Source of the DNA: Paenibacillus sp. KS-LC4
GTDB lineage: Bacteria > Bacillota > Bacilli > Paenibacillales > Paenibacillaceae
Reading direction: 5' to 3'
DNA length: 64,000 nt
NCBI RefSeq assembly: GCF_036894955.1
Contig: NZ_CP145905.1
Coordinates: forward strand, 317,501 to 381,500
Shown here: in pieces, positions 11,279-21,496 of the stretch
Layout: the number at the start of each line of letters is the position of its first letter
How positions within the stretch are numbered: the first letter of the stretch is position 1
The notes under the pieces: generated by a model
Databases searched by the model: none
What the model was told of the DNA's origin: nothing
The model's input: only the letters and a program-made list of their open reading frames with translations
Made by a program: the position numbers and the translations under genes

Positions 11279-12511
11279 ATGTCTAAACCAAAAGTATTTG
11301 AGAAACCGATTGGTGTTAAAGATTATCTTCCAGAGGCTGTTGCAAAGCTGCGCCGAATTGAGCATGCGGCTCTTGCTTGTATGCAGGGCTGGGGCTATGA
11401 GCAGATTATTACGCCAACTATGGAGTATTACGACACCGTAGGGGTAGCAAGCTCTACCTCTGACCAAAAGCTGTTTAAGCTGCTCAACAACCGTGGAACG
11501 ACGCTCGTGCTGCGTTCGGATATGACAGCGCCTATTGCGCGAGTAGTATCCTCGTTATTGAAGGAGTCCCCATTTCCGCTGCGATTGTCGTATCATGCGA
11601 ATGTGTACCGTGCGATTGAGGAGGAAGCTGGCCGTGAGGCCGAGTTTTTCCAGACGGGCGTTGAGCTTGTTGGCGATGCTTCGGCTGATGCGGATGCGGA
11701 GGTTGTGGCGCTCGCTATTGCTTCCTTGAAGGCCGCCGGCGTCAAACGTTTTAAGATTGCTATCGGTCATGTCGGCTTCCTGAACGGACTGTTCGAGGAA
11801 TCGCTTTCTGGACGCGAGGAGGAGCAGGAGCAGCTTAAAGCGTGTCTGCTGGGCCGCGATTACGTCGGCTATCGGGAGCAACTGCGCCAGCTGGCGCTGG
11901 AGGAGCCTGTACAGCGCGAGCTGGAAGGGATTTTAAGGCTGCGCGGCGGCCAGGAGGTATGCAAGCAGGCGCTTGAATTAAGCGCAGATGAGACGGCACA
12001 GGCGTCTATCCAGCATTTATGCGAGATGTGGGACGTGCTCGACGCTTACGGACTAAGCGAGCATGTGCTGATTGATCTGACGATGATCGGCGATTTCTCT
12101 TATTATACCGGCATGACCTTTGAAGGTTATGCGGCGGATCTTGGATTCCCAGTAGTGAGCGGCGGAAGATACGACAATTTGCTTGCTCAATTCGGCCGTC
12201 CGGCTCCAGCGACAGGCTTTGCGCTGAAGACGACGCGGATACTGGAAGTGCTCGGCAATGAAGATGAGCCAGCGAAAGCTGAGCGAGTGCTGATTGGCTA
12301 TGATGAGACGGAGCGCAAAGCGGCTCTGGCCATCGCGCAGCAGCTCAGAGGCCAAGGAACGGCAGTTGTGACAGAGCGTATTGGGCTAGAGGAAGCAGCG
12401 GAGCTATCGAAGAATACGTCTGGTCGGTTTATTTTCAAAGGCGTAGAATATGTGGAGTTTTTACTATTTACCGAGGCTATGAACGAAACGCTTGGAGGGG
12501 ATGGCAAATGA
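11279..12511 (+). CDS. hisZ: ATP phosphoribosyltransferase regulatory subunit HisZ
   Basis: Histidyl-tRNA-synthetase-like protein (410 residues) without synthetase function. It binds the short form of HisG and makes it active and histidine-sensitive. Class II synthetase core segments are visible ([31 protein letters not shown]), while the anticodon-binding domain is degenerate. It begins the his operon and overlaps hisG by four bases (ATGA), which suggests coupled translation of the two subunits. Confidence 0.93.
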   Translation: MSKPKVFEKPIGVKDYLPEAVAKLRRIEHAALACMQGWGYEQIITPTMEYYDTVGVASSTSDQKLFKLLNNRGTTLVLRSDMTAPIARVVSSLLKESPFPLRLSYHANVYRAIEEEAGREAEFFQTGVELVGDASADADAEVVALAIASLKAAGVKRFKIAIGHVGFLNGLFEESLSGREEEQEQLKACLLGRDYVGYREQLRQLALEEPVQRELEGILRLRGGQEVCKQALELSADETAQASIQHLCEMWDVLDAYGLSEHVLIDLTMIGDFSYYTGMTFEGYAADLGFPVVSGGRYDNLLAQFGRPAPATGFALKTTRILEVLGNEDEPAKAERVLIGYDETERKAALAIAQQLRGQGTAVVTERIGLEEAAELSKNTSGRFIFKGVEYVEFLLFTEAMNETLGGDGK

Positions 12512-13152
12512 GCGGAGCAGGCAGGGAAATTTTGAAGGTGGCTATGCCGAAAGGCCGGATTTACAAGCAGGCATCAAAGCTGTTTCGCGAAGCGGGCTTG
12601 CCGATTCCAAGCGATTTTGACGATACGCGTAAGCTGATCATTGAGCTGCCGGAGGCAGGCATGGAGTTTATTATGGCAAAGCCTGTAGACGTGCCTACTT
12701 ATGTGGAATATGGTGTCGCGGATATTGGAATCGTTGGCAAGGATGTGCTGATGGAGGAAAATAAAGATGTTTACGAGCTGCTGGATCTCGGCATTGCCAA
12801 GTGCCGGATGTCGGTAATCGGGCTGCCGGACTGGAAGCCGGTTATTAATCCGCGGGTGGCGACGAAATATCCGAATGTGGCCTCGCAATATTTCCGCGAA
12901 TTGGGACAGCAGGTCGAAGTGATTAAGCTGAATGGCTCGATTGAGCTAGCGCCACTAATTGGCCTTGCTGACCGCATTGTTGATATGGTAGAGACAGGGC
13001 AGACGCTGCGTGAAAACGGCTTGGTCGAAATGGAGTCCATCTTCGGCATTACGAGCCGCTTGATCGCGAACCGTGTCAGCTATCGGATGAAGAATGAGGC
13101 GATTCAAAGCCTTTGCGATAGGTTGCAGGAAACGCTTGGTGCGAAGCTTTAG
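12508..13152 (+). CDS. hisG: ATP phosphoribosyltransferase, short form
   Basis: First enzyme of histidine synthesis: condenses ATP with PRPP. The protein has 214 residues, the short form that lacks the C-terminal regulatory domain and depends on HisZ, encoded just upstream with a 4-base overlap. The [11 protein letters not shown] and [14 protein letters not shown] segments are typical; the latter is the PRPP-binding region. PRPP synthase is encoded a few genes downstream at 18509. Confidence 0.95.
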   Translation: MSGAGREILKVAMPKGRIYKQASKLFREAGLPIPSDFDDTRKLIIELPEAGMEFIMAKPVDVPTYVEYGVADIGIVGKDVLMEENKDVYELLDLGIAKCRMSVIGLPDWKPVINPRVATKYPNVASQYFRELGQQVEVIKLNGSIELAPLIGLADRIVDMVETGQTLRENGLVEMESIFGITSRLIANRVSYRMKNEAIQSLCDRLQETLGAKL

Positions 13153-13236
13153 GAGTGCAGGAGCACGAGCGCGAGCATGAGGGAATAAAGCTATATATGG
13201 ATGGGACAAAGCATTGAAGGAAAGGGGTTGGCGATT

Positions 13237-14523
13237 GTGAGAATTATGCGAGCAGAGCAGTTCGGTTTGAAGCGCGAGGTGGAATACGGATCGCCGGAGC
13301 AAAATGAAGTGGTGCGGACAATTATCGCAGACGTCCGCAACGAAGGAGATGCAGCTTTGCTGCGTTACACAGCAAAGCTGGACAGGGCTGAGCTGACGGC
13401 GGCAGAGCTTCGCGTGACGCAGGAGGAAATTGATGCGGCGTATGAGCAGGTGGACGCCGCTTTTCTGACAGCGATCCGCGAGGCCGCTGTCAATATCAGG
13501 TCTTTCCACGAGAAGCAGAAGCGCAACTCGTGGATGGATTTGCAGCCGGATGGGACGCTGCTCGGGCAAATATTGCGTCCGCTGAAGCGGGTCGGCGTCT
13601 ATGTGCCCGGAGGCAAGGCAGCGTATCCGTCGTCCGTGCTCATGAATGTCATTCCGGCCCAGGTCGCTGGCGTGCCGGAAATCGTAATGGTCACGCCTCC
13701 GTCGACTGGCGGACGTGACGGCATTGATCCAGGCATTCTCGTTGCCGCTGCTGAAGCAGGGGTCAAGGAGATGTACCGCGTAGGCGGAGCACAGGCGATT
13801 GCCGCACTCGCTCACGGTACGGAAACGATTGCGCCCGTTGATAAAATTTGCGGGCCGGGCAATATATATATCGCGCTTGCGAAGCGCGAAGTATTTGGCG
13901 CTGTCGATATTGACAGCATCGCAGGACCGAGTGAAATTGTCGTGCTTGCCGACGAAGCGGCTGATCCGGCTTATATCGCCGCTGACCTGCTGTCACAAGC
14001 GGAGCATGATGAGATGGCATCATCCATCCTCGTAACGCCGTCGGAGCAGCTTGCAGGTGCGGTAGCCGCCGAGGTGGAGCGTCAGCTGGCGACGCTGCCG
14101 CGTCAAGCGATTGCACGGGCTTCAATCGACAGCTACGGCGCTGTGCTGATGGTCGATTCGCTGAAAGAGGGCATCGACGTCGTGAATAAGCTGGCGCCTG
14201 AGCATCTGGAGGTGCTGACAGCCGATCCAATGAGTCTGCTTGGCTTGATCGAAAATGCCGGAGCAATCTTCCTCGGACCTTACAGCTCGGAGCCGGTTGG
14301 CGATTATTTCGCTGGGCCGAACCACATCATCCCGACGAATGGGACAGCGAGATTTTCCTCGCCAGTCAACGTGGATGATTTTTTGAAAAAATCAAGCTTG
14401 ATCTATTATAGCAAGGAAGCGCTGCTTGCAAATGGCGACAAAATTATGACGCTGGCTCGGCAGGAGGGGCTTGAGGCTCATGCACGGGCGATTCAAATCC
14501 GTTTGGAGCGCGAGGGCCGCTAA
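13237..14523 (+). CDS. hisD: Histidinol dehydrogenase
   Basis: Zinc enzyme that oxidises histidinol to histidine in two NAD-dependent steps, the last of the pathway. Visible motifs are [32 protein letters not shown] and the PEHLEV histidine region. I start at the GTG at 13237, where AAAGGGG lies 9 bases upstream and the product begins MRIMRAEQF; the in-frame ATG at 13201 lacks a ribosome site. About 428 residues, normal size. 84 bases separate it from hisG. Confidence 0.93.
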   Translation: MRIMRAEQFGLKREVEYGSPEQNEVVRTIIADVRNEGDAALLRYTAKLDRAELTAAELRVTQEEIDAAYEQVDAAFLTAIREAAVNIRSFHEKQKRNSWMDLQPDGTLLGQILRPLKRVGVYVPGGKAAYPSSVLMNVIPAQVAGVPEIVMVTPPSTGGRDGIDPGILVAAAEAGVKEMYRVGGAQAIAALAHGTETIAPVDKICGPGNIYIALAKREVFGAVDIDSIAGPSEIVVLADEAADPAYIAADLLSQAEHDEMASSILVTPSEQLAGAVAAEVERQLATLPRQAIARASIDSYGAVLMVDSLKEGIDVVNKLAPEHLEVLTADPMSLLGLIENAGAIFLGPYSSEPVGDYFAGPNHIIPTNGTARFSSPVNVDDFLKKSSLIYYSKEALLANGDKIMTLARQEGLEAHARAIQIRLEREGR

Positions 14524-14642
14524 CGAGCAAGCCCGGCTCATTCAAGGTTATCGCAGCAAAGCAAAATAAGGCACTTAATTAAGCTTAAGCACAACTAAAC
14601 AAAGCGAACATTTATTTTACGGGAAGAAAGAAGGAATCGGTA

Positions 14643-15242
14643 ATGGCGGAATTGACAGGACGCGTATCGGAAGTAGCTCGCAAAACAAATGAAACAGACA
14701 TTAAGCTGGCGTTCTCGGTAGACGGAAGCGGAGCAGCCAGCCTTGAGACGGATGTGCCTTTCCTGAACCATATGCTGGATTTGTTCACGAAGCACGGTCA
14801 GTTCGACCTGACGGTCAATGCGAAAGGCGATATTGAAATCGACGACCACCACACGGTGGAGGATATTGGCATCTGCCTCGGGCAAACGCTGCGTGAAGCA
14901 CTCGGCGACAAGCGCGGAATCAAGCGTTACGCGAGCGTATTCGTGCCGATGGATGAAGCGCTGGCACAGGTTATTATTGATGTGAGCAACCGCCCGCATT
15001 TCGAATACCGCGCGGAGTATCCTTCAAGCCAAGTAGGCAGCTTCTCTGTAGAGCTGGTACAAGAGTTTCTATGGAAGTTTGCGCTAGAAGCGCGCATTAC
15101 GCTGCATGTTATCGTACATTACGGCCAGAATACGCATCATATGATTGAAGCGGTATTCAAGGCGCTTGGTCGAGCGCTGGATGAGGCGACTAGCATTGAT
15201 CCTCGCGTACAAGGAGTGCCTTCGACGAAAGGAGTGCTGTAG
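14643..15242 (+). CDS. hisB: Imidazoleglycerol-phosphate dehydratase
   Basis: Manganese enzyme that dehydrates imidazoleglycerol phosphate. 199 residues, monofunctional as in Firmicutes; the phosphatase step is done by HisJ. The metal-binding histidines lie in DDHHTVEDIG and HHMIEAVFKALGRAL. AGAAGGA precedes the ATG. The stop is two bases before the hisH start. Confidence 0.95.
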   Translation: MAELTGRVSEVARKTNETDIKLAFSVDGSGAASLETDVPFLNHMLDLFTKHGQFDLTVNAKGDIEIDDHHTVEDIGICLGQTLREALGDKRGIKRYASVFVPMDEALAQVIIDVSNRPHFEYRAEYPSSQVGSFSVELVQEFLWKFALEARITLHVIVHYGQNTHHMIEAVFKALGRALDEATSIDPRVQGVPSTKGVL

Positions 15243-15243
15243 C

Positions 15244-15861
15244 ATGATTGCGATCATTGATTACGGCATGGGCAACCTTCACAGCGTCAGCAAGGCGGTT
15301 GAGCGTCTAGGCTATGAGGCGGTTGTAACGGCTGATCCGCAGGAGATTTTAGCAGCGGATGGCGCGATTTTGCCAGGTGTCGGCGCTTTCGGTGATGCGA
15401 TGGGTAATTTGCGCGAGACGAAGCTCGATGAGGTGGTCAAGCAGTATGCCGCCTCTGGCAAGCCGCTGCTGGGCATTTGCCTCGGCATGCAGCTGTTGTT
15501 CACCGCGAGCGAGGAATACGGCGACAACGAGGGCCTCGGTCTTCTGCCAGGCAAGGTCATCCGTTTCCAAGGCGACTACAAAATTCCGCATATGGGCTGG
15601 AATAAGCTTAGCTTCGAGCAGGGGCAAAGCCCGCTATTCGCAGGCCTTACAGAGGGCCATGTGTATTTCGTCCACTCCTTCCATGCGAGGCCGGAGCAAG
15701 GCAGTGATTTGCTGGCTACAACTGATTATTATCAGCAGGTAACGGCTATCGTTGGGCGTGAGCAAGTATACGGCATGCAGTTCCATCCGGAAAAAAGCGG
15801 AGAGCTCGGCATGCAGCTGCTGGGCAACTTCCTTGCTTTGACGGGAAGCAGCAAGGCTTAG
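15244..15861 (+). CDS. hisH: Imidazole glycerol phosphate synthase, glutaminase subunit
   Basis: Class I glutamine amidotransferase subunit (205 residues) that feeds ammonia to HisF. The catalytic Cys is in GICLGMQLL near residue 80, and the His-Glu pair is in QFHPEKSG near the end. The start is the ATG right after the hisB stop, with AAAGGAG inside hisB. Its partner HisF is 143 bases downstream; the gene that usually lies between them, hisA, is missing. Confidence 0.95.
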   Translation: MIAIIDYGMGNLHSVSKAVERLGYEAVVTADPQEILAADGAILPGVGAFGDAMGNLRETKLDEVVKQYAASGKPLLGICLGMQLLFTASEEYGDNEGLGLLPGKVIRFQGDYKIPHMGWNKLSFEQGQSPLFAGLTEGHVYFVHSFHARPEQGSDLLATTDYYQQVTAIVGREQVYGMQFHPEKSGELGMQLLGNFLALTGSSKA

Positions 15862-16004
15862 TCTAGCCGCTGGCTCGATCACTTGGAAGTTACTTTCAAG
15901 CACCATGTATGTATCGAACGAAAACGTTATTTTCCCATGAAATCAATGTCTACGGGCTGTCGCAGGTGAAGCCTTAGATGAGTCTAATATAAGGAGCGTG
16001 CAAT
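15862..16004 (+). other. hisH-hisF gap where hisA is expected
   Basis: 143 bases with no gene. In most Firmicute his operons hisA (about 730 bases) sits here. I translated the gap in all forward frames and found nothing I could claim as a HisA remnant. The 3' end carries the hisF ribosome site (AAGGAG). Confidence 0.75.
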
Positions 16005-16763
16005 ATGCTGGCAAAACGCATTATTCCATGTCTCGATGTCAAAGACGGCCGTGTCGTGAAGGGCGTAAATTTCGTTAACTTGCGCGATGCGGGCGATCCA
16101 GTCGAGCTGGCATCCACCTATGATCGCGAGGGCGCGGATGAGCTCGTATTTCTCGATATTTCCGCCTCGGTTGAGGGCAGGGCTACGATGATTGAGGTCG
16201 TCAAGCGGACAGCTGGCGAAATTACGATTCCATTCACTGTTGGCGGCGGCATCTCGCATGTGGATGACATGAAGCGGCTGCTGCGGGCAGGAGCAGACAA
16301 GATCGGCATTAATACGGCCGCAGTTAAAAATCCTTCGCTCGTGCGCGATGGCTCGCGCAAATTTGGCTCCCAATGCATCGTTGTCGCGATTGATGCGAAG
16401 TTCAACGAGGCATGGGGCGAGTGGGAAGTGTACACGCACGGCGGCCGCCAGGCGACAGGCATTAAAGCGCTGGAGTGGGCGAGCGAGGTGGAGAGACTGG
16501 GCGCTGGCGAGATTTTGCTGACGAGCATGGATGCCGACGGCACGAAGGATGGCTTTGATCTTCCGCTGACCTCTGCTGTATCTGGCAAGCTGGGCATTCC
16601 GGTTATTGCCTCGGGCGGAGCAGGCCGCATTGAGCATTTCAGTGATGTTTTCGATCAGGGCAGGGCGGATGCAGCGCTGGCGGCAACGATTTTTCACTAT
16701 AAAGAAATGACGATTCGCGAAGTGAAGGATGATTTGCGGCAGAAGGGCGTGGAGGTTAGATGA
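16005..16763 (+). CDS. hisF: Imidazole glycerol phosphate synthase, cyclase subunit
   Basis: TIM-barrel cyclase (252 residues) that makes imidazoleglycerol phosphate and AICAR with ammonia from HisH. It starts [20 protein letters not shown], in which the catalytic Asp11 is present; the second catalytic Asp is in [14 protein letters not shown]. It is clearly HisF rather than HisA because of this motif and the EIL(L)TSMD segment. Overlaps hisI by four bases (ATGA). Confidence 0.95.
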   Translation: MLAKRIIPCLDVKDGRVVKGVNFVNLRDAGDPVELASTYDREGADELVFLDISASVEGRATMIEVVKRTAGEITIPFTVGGGISHVDDMKRLLRAGADKIGINTAAVKNPSLVRDGSRKFGSQCIVVAIDAKFNEAWGEWEVYTHGGRQATGIKALEWASEVERLGAGEILLTSMDADGTKDGFDLPLTSAVSGKLGIPVIASGGAGRIEHFSDVFDQGRADAALAATIFHYKEMTIREVKDDLRQKGVEVR

Positions 16764-17494
16764 CAGACTGGTTAAAGCAGATTAAGTGGAGCGAGGACGG
16801 CCTTGTGCCAGCGATCGTACAGGATGTGCAGAGCAAGGAGGTGCTGATGCTCGCTTATATGAACGAGGAGTCGCTTAAGCTTTCGGTGGAAACAGGCTCA
16901 ACCTGGTTCTGGAGCCGCTCGCGCAGCGAGCTGTGGAACAAGGGCGCAACGAGCGGCCACACGCAGCGCATTGCGTCTTTATCCTATGACTGCGACGGCG
17001 ACACGCTGTTGGTACGTGTTCAGCAAGTAGGTCCTGCTTGTCATACAGGAAGCTATAGCTGCTTTTTCAATGCTATCGAGCTGGCGGATAAAGCAAAAGG
17101 GGCCAATTCCAACGTAGACCCTGCGTTAACCGGGGCAGCTGCCGATGCAGCCGACCAAGGCGGCGATCGCTTCGCGATATTGGGAAGTCTGGAAGCCGTC
17201 ATTGCCGAGCGTCATGCGGAGCGTCCAGAAGGTGCGTATACGACATATTTATTCGATAAAGGCATTGATAAAATTCTAAAAAAAGTTGGCGAGGAAGCAA
17301 CCGAAGCGATTATCGCGGCGAAAAATCAGGATAACGACGAGCTGCGCTCTGAGGCGAGCGATCTGATATTCCATCTGCTCGTGCTGCTCAGAGAACGGGG
17401 CCTGCCACTCGATGATGTGATGCAGGAGCTTGTGCAGCGCCACGGGAAACCAGCCAGCAATAATGCAATGAAACGCGAGCAGTCCAAAGCCTAG
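16760..17494 (+). CDS. hisI: Bifunctional phosphoribosyl-AMP cyclohydrolase / phosphoribosyl-ATP pyrophosphatase
   Basis: HisI-HisE fusion of 244 residues that performs steps 2 and 3 of the pathway. The N-terminal HisI domain (to about residue 115) has [18 protein letters not shown] and the metal-binding DCDGD and CHTGSYSCF segments. A linker rich in Ala and Asp follows, then the HisE helices with [13 protein letters not shown]. The start overlaps the hisF stop. Confidence 0.95.
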   Translation: MTDWLKQIKWSEDGLVPAIVQDVQSKEVLMLAYMNEESLKLSVETGSTWFWSRSRSELWNKGATSGHTQRIASLSYDCDGDTLLVRVQQVGPACHTGSYSCFFNAIELADKAKGANSNVDPALTGAAADAADQGGDRFAILGSLEAVIAERHAERPEGAYTTYLFDKGIDKILKKVGEEATEAIIAAKNQDNDELRSEASDLIFHLLVLLRERGLPLDDVMQELVQRHGKPASNNAMKREQSKA

Positions 17495-17560
17495 CCAGGC
17501 GGGGTGCCGCGTTTTGCGGTTTTCATTCATATCAGTAAGAGGGGAAGGCGGGGCTGTATT

Positions 17561-18367
17561 ATGCTAATCGATTACCACACGCATCATGTTCGCTGCGGGC
17601 ATGCAGTGGGCACGCTGGAGGAATATGTTCAGAAGGGCATTGAACTGGGGCTTGATCAGCTCGGACTGTCCGACCATCTGCCCCTTATCCATGTCGATCC
17701 GGCAACGTATTATCCAGAGATGGCTATGCCGATGGAAGAGCTGCCGCGTTATGTCGAGGAATGTTTGACGCTTAAGGAGAAGTACAAACATCAAATTGAT
17801 ATACGTGTTGGGCTAGAAGGAGATTATATCGAGGGCTATGAGCGGCAGATCGAGGATATTCTTAAAGCATACCCGTTCGATTACGTAATCGGCTCGGTGC
17901 ATTTTCTAGGTGAGTGGGATATTACCGATTTTCGCCAGACGCATGGCTGGGAAGGCAAAAACCGGCTGGCGGTGTATGAGCAGTATTATGATGCGGTGCA
18001 GAAGGCGGCGGCCACAGGGCTGTATGATTTTATCGGGCATATTGATGTAATCAAGCGTTTTGGCTTTAAGCCGGAGGAAGATGTTACGCATTTGGAAAAT
18101 GCAGCGCTCGAAGCCGTCAAGCGGCATGGCGTCGCGATTGAATTGAATGCCTCGGGCTTGCGAACGCCTGCGGAGGAAATGTTTCCGAGCCGCAGAATGC
18201 TTGAATATGCGCATAGGCTGGGCATCCCAATTACGGTCGGCTCGGACGCGCATCAGCCAGAAAGACTGGCACAATACCTTGATCAAGCGCGTCTGATGTT
18301 GAAAGAAGTCGGTTTTTCGCAGCTCGCGACCTTTGATCGTCGAAAATTAGTCAGTATTGATTTTTGA
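17561..18367 (+). CDS. hisJ: Histidinol-phosphate phosphatase, PHP type
   Basis: PHP-domain metal-dependent phosphatase that makes histidinol, the step before HisD. It starts DYHTHHVRCGHA, the PHP metal motif, and ends with GSDAHQPERLAQYL; DFIGHIDVIKRFG is also typical of HisK/HisJ. About 268 residues. I start at the ATG at 17561, with a purine-rich ribosome region upstream; an upstream in-frame GTG at 17504 adds 19 unlikely residues. It ends the his cluster, and its stop overlaps the -35 box of the prs promoter. Confidence 0.9.
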   Translation: MLIDYHTHHVRCGHAVGTLEEYVQKGIELGLDQLGLSDHLPLIHVDPATYYPEMAMPMEELPRYVEECLTLKEKYKHQIDIRVGLEGDYIEGYERQIEDILKAYPFDYVIGSVHFLGEWDITDFRQTHGWEGKNRLAVYEQYYDAVQKAAATGLYDFIGHIDVIKRFGFKPEEDVTHLENAALEAVKRHGVAIELNASGLRTPAEEMFPSRRMLEYAHRLGIPITVGSDAHQPERLAQYLDQARLMLKEVGFSQLATFDRRKLVSIDF

Positions 18368-18391
18368 ATTATTCGCAATTCGATGTATAAT
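18364..18391 (+). promoter_or_regulatory. Sigma-A promoter of prs
   Basis: TTGAAT (18364-18369), a 16-base spacer and TATAAT (18386-18391). The -35 box overlaps the hisJ stop codon. The predicted start near 18398 gives a 5' leader of about 110 bases before prs. Confidence 0.75.
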
Positions 18392-18403
18392 GGTATTGAC
18401 CAA

Positions 18404-18454
18404 GCGCAAACGGGCTGTGCCCAAAGCACAAGCTAGGGCAAGCAGGCGTTGCGC
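18404..18454 (+). other. Structured prs 5' leader
   Basis: GCGCAA-A-CG at the left end pairs with CG-TTGCGC at the right end, enclosing a second small stem (TGTGC/GCACA). It lies within the first ten bases of the predicted prs transcript. No known riboswitch class was recognised. Confidence 0.4.
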
Positions 18455-18508
18455 ATTGAAAGCCTAGTCAGGTAAAACTTATCTGGTTTAAACGCTCAGG
18501 AGGGTATT

Positions 18509-19459
18509 ATGTTAAGCGACAAGTTGCGTATTTTCTCGGGATCGTCTAATCCGGAACTAGCTCAGAAGATTGCTTCGGATTTAGGATTGACGCTCGGTGC
18601 CATTAAGATGTCCAGATTCAAGAGTGGCGAAATTTATGTCCACTATGAGGAAACCATCCGGAACTGCGACGTGTTTCTGGTTCAATCGTTTTCGCATCCG
18701 ATCAACGAATATTTCGTGGAGCTGCTTGTCATGATTGATGCGGCGAAACGGGCTTCGGCGAAAACCATCAACATCATTATGCCGTATTACGGTTATGCCC
18801 GTCAGGAGCGTAAATCCTCGCCGCGGGAACCGATTACCGCAAAAATGGTTGCAGACGTATTGACGACAGTTGGGGCGACCCGCGTCGTTACGATTGACCT
18901 GCATGCACCAGCGATTCAGGGCTTCTTTAATATTCCAGTTGATCATATGACAGCTCTTGATCTGCTCAGCGATTATTTGAAATCGAAGAATATTAAAAAC
19001 CCAGTTGTCGTTTCGCCAGATGCAGGACGTGCTTCAACTGCCGAGAAGCTTGCCAACTACTTGGACACTTCGTTCGCGATTATGATCAAGAAACGTCCGG
19101 CACACAATGAATCGTCGATTACCCATGTTATTGGTGATGTTGAAGGTCAGACACCGATTATTATTGAGGATCTGATTGATACCGGCACAACGATTGTTAA
19201 TGTAGTGGAAAGCCTGAAGGAACGTGGTGCGGAAGATGTGTACGTGTGCGCTACTCACCCTCTGTTTTCCGGCAATGCAATTGAGCGTTTGGATATTCCA
19301 AGTATTAGAGAAGTAGTCGTAACCGACTCGATTCTCCTGCCTGACAATCGTCCTGACCGTTTCACTGTGCTGTCGGTTGCTCCACTTCTTGCGGAAGCGA
19401 CCCGCATCATTATTGAAGGCGGTTCGATCAGCACCCTGTTCAAAAACGCAGGCGTGTAA
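18509..19459 (+). CDS. prs: Ribose-phosphate pyrophosphokinase (PRPP synthase)
   Basis: Makes PRPP from ribose 5-phosphate and ATP for nucleotide, NAD, histidine and tryptophan synthesis. 316 residues, the normal class I length. Visible are PYYGYARQERKSSPREPIT (ATP-binding flexible loop), the metal-binding DLHAPAIQGFF and the PRPP loop DLIDTGTTI. AGGAGG precedes the ATG. B. subtilis prs lies elsewhere (gcaD-prs-ctc), so this second-type position beside the his operon may be a paralogue or a relocated gene; only the whole genome can tell. Confidence 0.93.
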   Translation: MLSDKLRIFSGSSNPELAQKIASDLGLTLGAIKMSRFKSGEIYVHYEETIRNCDVFLVQSFSHPINEYFVELLVMIDAAKRASAKTINIIMPYYGYARQERKSSPREPITAKMVADVLTTVGATRVVTIDLHAPAIQGFFNIPVDHMTALDLLSDYLKSKNIKNPVVVSPDAGRASTAEKLANYLDTSFAIMIKKRPAHNESSITHVIGDVEGQTPIIIEDLIDTGTTIVNVVESLKERGAEDVYVCATHPLFSGNAIERLDIPSIREVVVTDSILLPDNRPDRFTVLSVAPLLAEATRIIIEGGSISTLFKNAGV

Positions 19460-19510
19460 CGATATTTTTTTATGGACTCCTTACCAAAAACAGCATAAAT
19501 ACTTATATGA

Positions 19511-19546
19511 AATCGCGGGCGGTTATTAAAACGTCCGCGATTTTCA
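19511..19546 (+). terminator. Terminator after prs
   Basis: Stem AAATCGCGGGCG/CGTCCGCGATTT with one mismatch, followed by a short T stretch, 50 bases after the prs stop. Confidence 0.8.
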
Positions 19547-19639
19547 TAGCTTTTTGCCTGTTGCCCCAAGGGAGCGCGGGCAATAGCAGCCACGGAGCAG
19601 CGTTTCCTTTAGTTTGAGTGCGCGAGTTGACCGTTCCTA

Positions 19640-19648
19640 TGTTATAAT
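19640..19648 (+). promoter_or_regulatory. Extended -10 promoter of the TPR gene
   Basis: TGTTATAAT is an extended -10 (TGnTATAAT). No good -35 box lies 17 bases upstream, which extended -10 promoters tolerate. Confidence 0.6.
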
Positions 19649-19683
19649 CGTAGAAAATGAAGTTTCCGGGAGGTGCCTTGCCA

Positions 19684-21435
19684 ATGAAGGGAAAGAAACG
19701 CGCAGCCACAGCTGACCCAAAGACGAAAATCATACCTGTTCAGTGGGATGCCACATTCTTTTTCGAACGGGCTGTCCGCTCGTTGGACCGATACCACTAT
19801 GACAAGGCACTTAAATATTTTCGCCGTGCTGTGGAATATGAGCCGGAAAATCCGGTTAACCATTGTAATATGGCAGGCATTTTATCGGAAATGGGCAACT
19901 ATGAGGAATCCAATAAAATTTTGCATTGGATTGTCGATGTGCTTGATCCTACGATGACGGAATGCCATTTCTATATGGCGAACAACTATGCTAACATGGA
20001 ACAATATGAAGCCGCTGAAGGGGCACTGGTACACTATCTCGAAGAGGATGCGGATGGGCAGTACCTCGATGAGGCGGAAGAAATGATGGAATTGCTCGAT
20101 TATGAGCTGGAGCGTCCAACGCGGGTAACGAGCATTAAGGCGCGTGAAGGTCTGTTCGAGCATGATCAGGCACGCACGCTGCTAGAGGAAGGCAAGTTCA
20201 CCGAGGCGGTTCGCCTGCTGGAGGACATTATTGCGGCGCAGCCGGAATTTCTGGCAGCACGCAACAATTTGGCGCTCGCTTATTATTATATGGGTCTGTT
20301 CGATAAAGCAATGGGAACGATACATGAGGCGCTTGATATTGATGCAGGCAATCTGCATGCCTTGTGCAATTTGGCGATCTTCTACCAGCATGCCGAGGAT
20401 GAGAAAAGCTTGGCCCCGCTAGTGGAGCTGCTGCGCAAGACGGCCCCTTTTCACGAGGAGCATGTGTTCAAGCTGGCTACGACGATGGGCATTCTTGGCG
20501 AGCACGAGGCGGCTTACCGTCACTTCCTTCGCTTGCTGAAGGACCCTGATCTGAATCAGGACCCGTGCCTTTATCATTATGCGGCTGTAGCGGCCTGCAA
20601 TATTGGGCGATTCCATGAAGCTGAGCGGCTATGGCGGCAGACAGCAAAGCTCGATCCAAAATCGAATATTCCTCGCTATTACATGGAACAGCTGGAGCTG
20701 GTGAAGCAAGGGCAGCACAAATCAACGGTCAGCTACCATTATCATTTGCCGTTTGAGGAGCAATTCAAGCTTTGGGAAAATTCCTCGGATGGACTGCCCG
20801 ATCATTTGAAGCGTGATCCGCTCGTTCGCTCCTCCTTCTTCTGGGCGCTGCGTCACGGCGATCGCAACACGAAGCTGCAGGTTATTCAAGCGCTCGGCAT
20901 GATTGCCGACAACGAGGTAAAGGATGCGCTCAAAGCGTTTCTGATTGAACCGGGCGAAGATGATTATTTGAAGCGGATTGCGATATTCGTTCTGCGTACG
21001 ATTGATGTACAGGAGCCATTGCAGGCCGTATTGGAGGGCAAGGCAACGGTCATCGAACCGAACCGTGTTCCTTCACGACTGCCCGTATGGGAAGCCAAAT
21101 GGCAGGAAGTTGTCGAGGCCGCGCTTTCGCGCATGAACAAGCGTTATGATTTAATTCAACAGCATGATCTCATGACGCTGTGGGTCGAGTTTCTAAGTCG
21201 GGTATATCCGGACGTTCCGAAGCTCAGCAAGGTGGAAGGCTGGGCAGCAGCGCTGGAATATTTGACGGCTAAGATGCATCGTCGCACGATTTCGTATCAT
21301 GAGGTATCTGTTCGTTATGGCACTTCCATTGCAACGGTCAGCAAAAATGCGAAGCGAATCGATCAAGTGTGCGGCATCAAGGAAAAGATGCGTTCGATTA
21401 ATTCGGTATTTGCGCCAGATGAGCCGCTGGAATAG
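19684..21435 (+). CDS. TPR-repeat protein (YvcD-like)
   Basis: A soluble protein of 583 residues, no signal peptide. At least six tetratricopeptide repeats fill the N-terminal 330 residues (for example LDRYHYDKALKYFRRAVEY). The C-terminal part (about residues 390-560) has HEAT-like helices and ends in a possible helix-turn-helix (SVRYGTSIATVSKNAKRIDQ). The function is unknown. It sits between the his/prs genes and trxB, the same position as B. subtilis yvcD. The start at 19684 has GGAGGTG upstream; the in-frame ATG at 19657 has none. Confidence 0.8.
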   Translation: MKGKKRAATADPKTKIIPVQWDATFFFERAVRSLDRYHYDKALKYFRRAVEYEPENPVNHCNMAGILSEMGNYEESNKILHWIVDVLDPTMTECHFYMANNYANMEQYEAAEGALVHYLEEDADGQYLDEAEEMMELLDYELERPTRVTSIKAREGLFEHDQARTLLEEGKFTEAVRLLEDIIAAQPEFLAARNNLALAYYYMGLFDKAMGTIHEALDIDAGNLHALCNLAIFYQHAEDEKSLAPLVELLRKTAPFHEEHVFKLATTMGILGEHEAAYRHFLRLLKDPDLNQDPCLYHYAAVAACNIGRFHEAERLWRQTAKLDPKSNIPRYYMEQLELVKQGQHKSTVSYHYHLPFEEQFKLWENSSDGLPDHLKRDPLVRSSFFWALRHGDRNTKLQVIQALGMIADNEVKDALKAFLIEPGEDDYLKRIAIFVLRTIDVQEPLQAVLEGKATVIEPNRVPSRLPVWEAKWQEVVEAALSRMNKRYDLIQQHDLMTLWVEFLSRVYPDVPKLSKVEGWAAALEYLTAKMHRRTISYHEVSVRYGTSIATVSKNAKRIDQVCGIKEKMRSINSVFAPDEPLE

Positions 21436-21496
21436 CGAGCAGGCGTGTTCTGTAAAATATAATACGGATAGGGCAAAATTGAAGGAGGGTTACAGC

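Noticed and set aside
15862..16004. hisA remnant in the hisH-hisF gap
   Set aside because: Frames were read by eye; none gives a convincing HisA N- or C-terminal segment.
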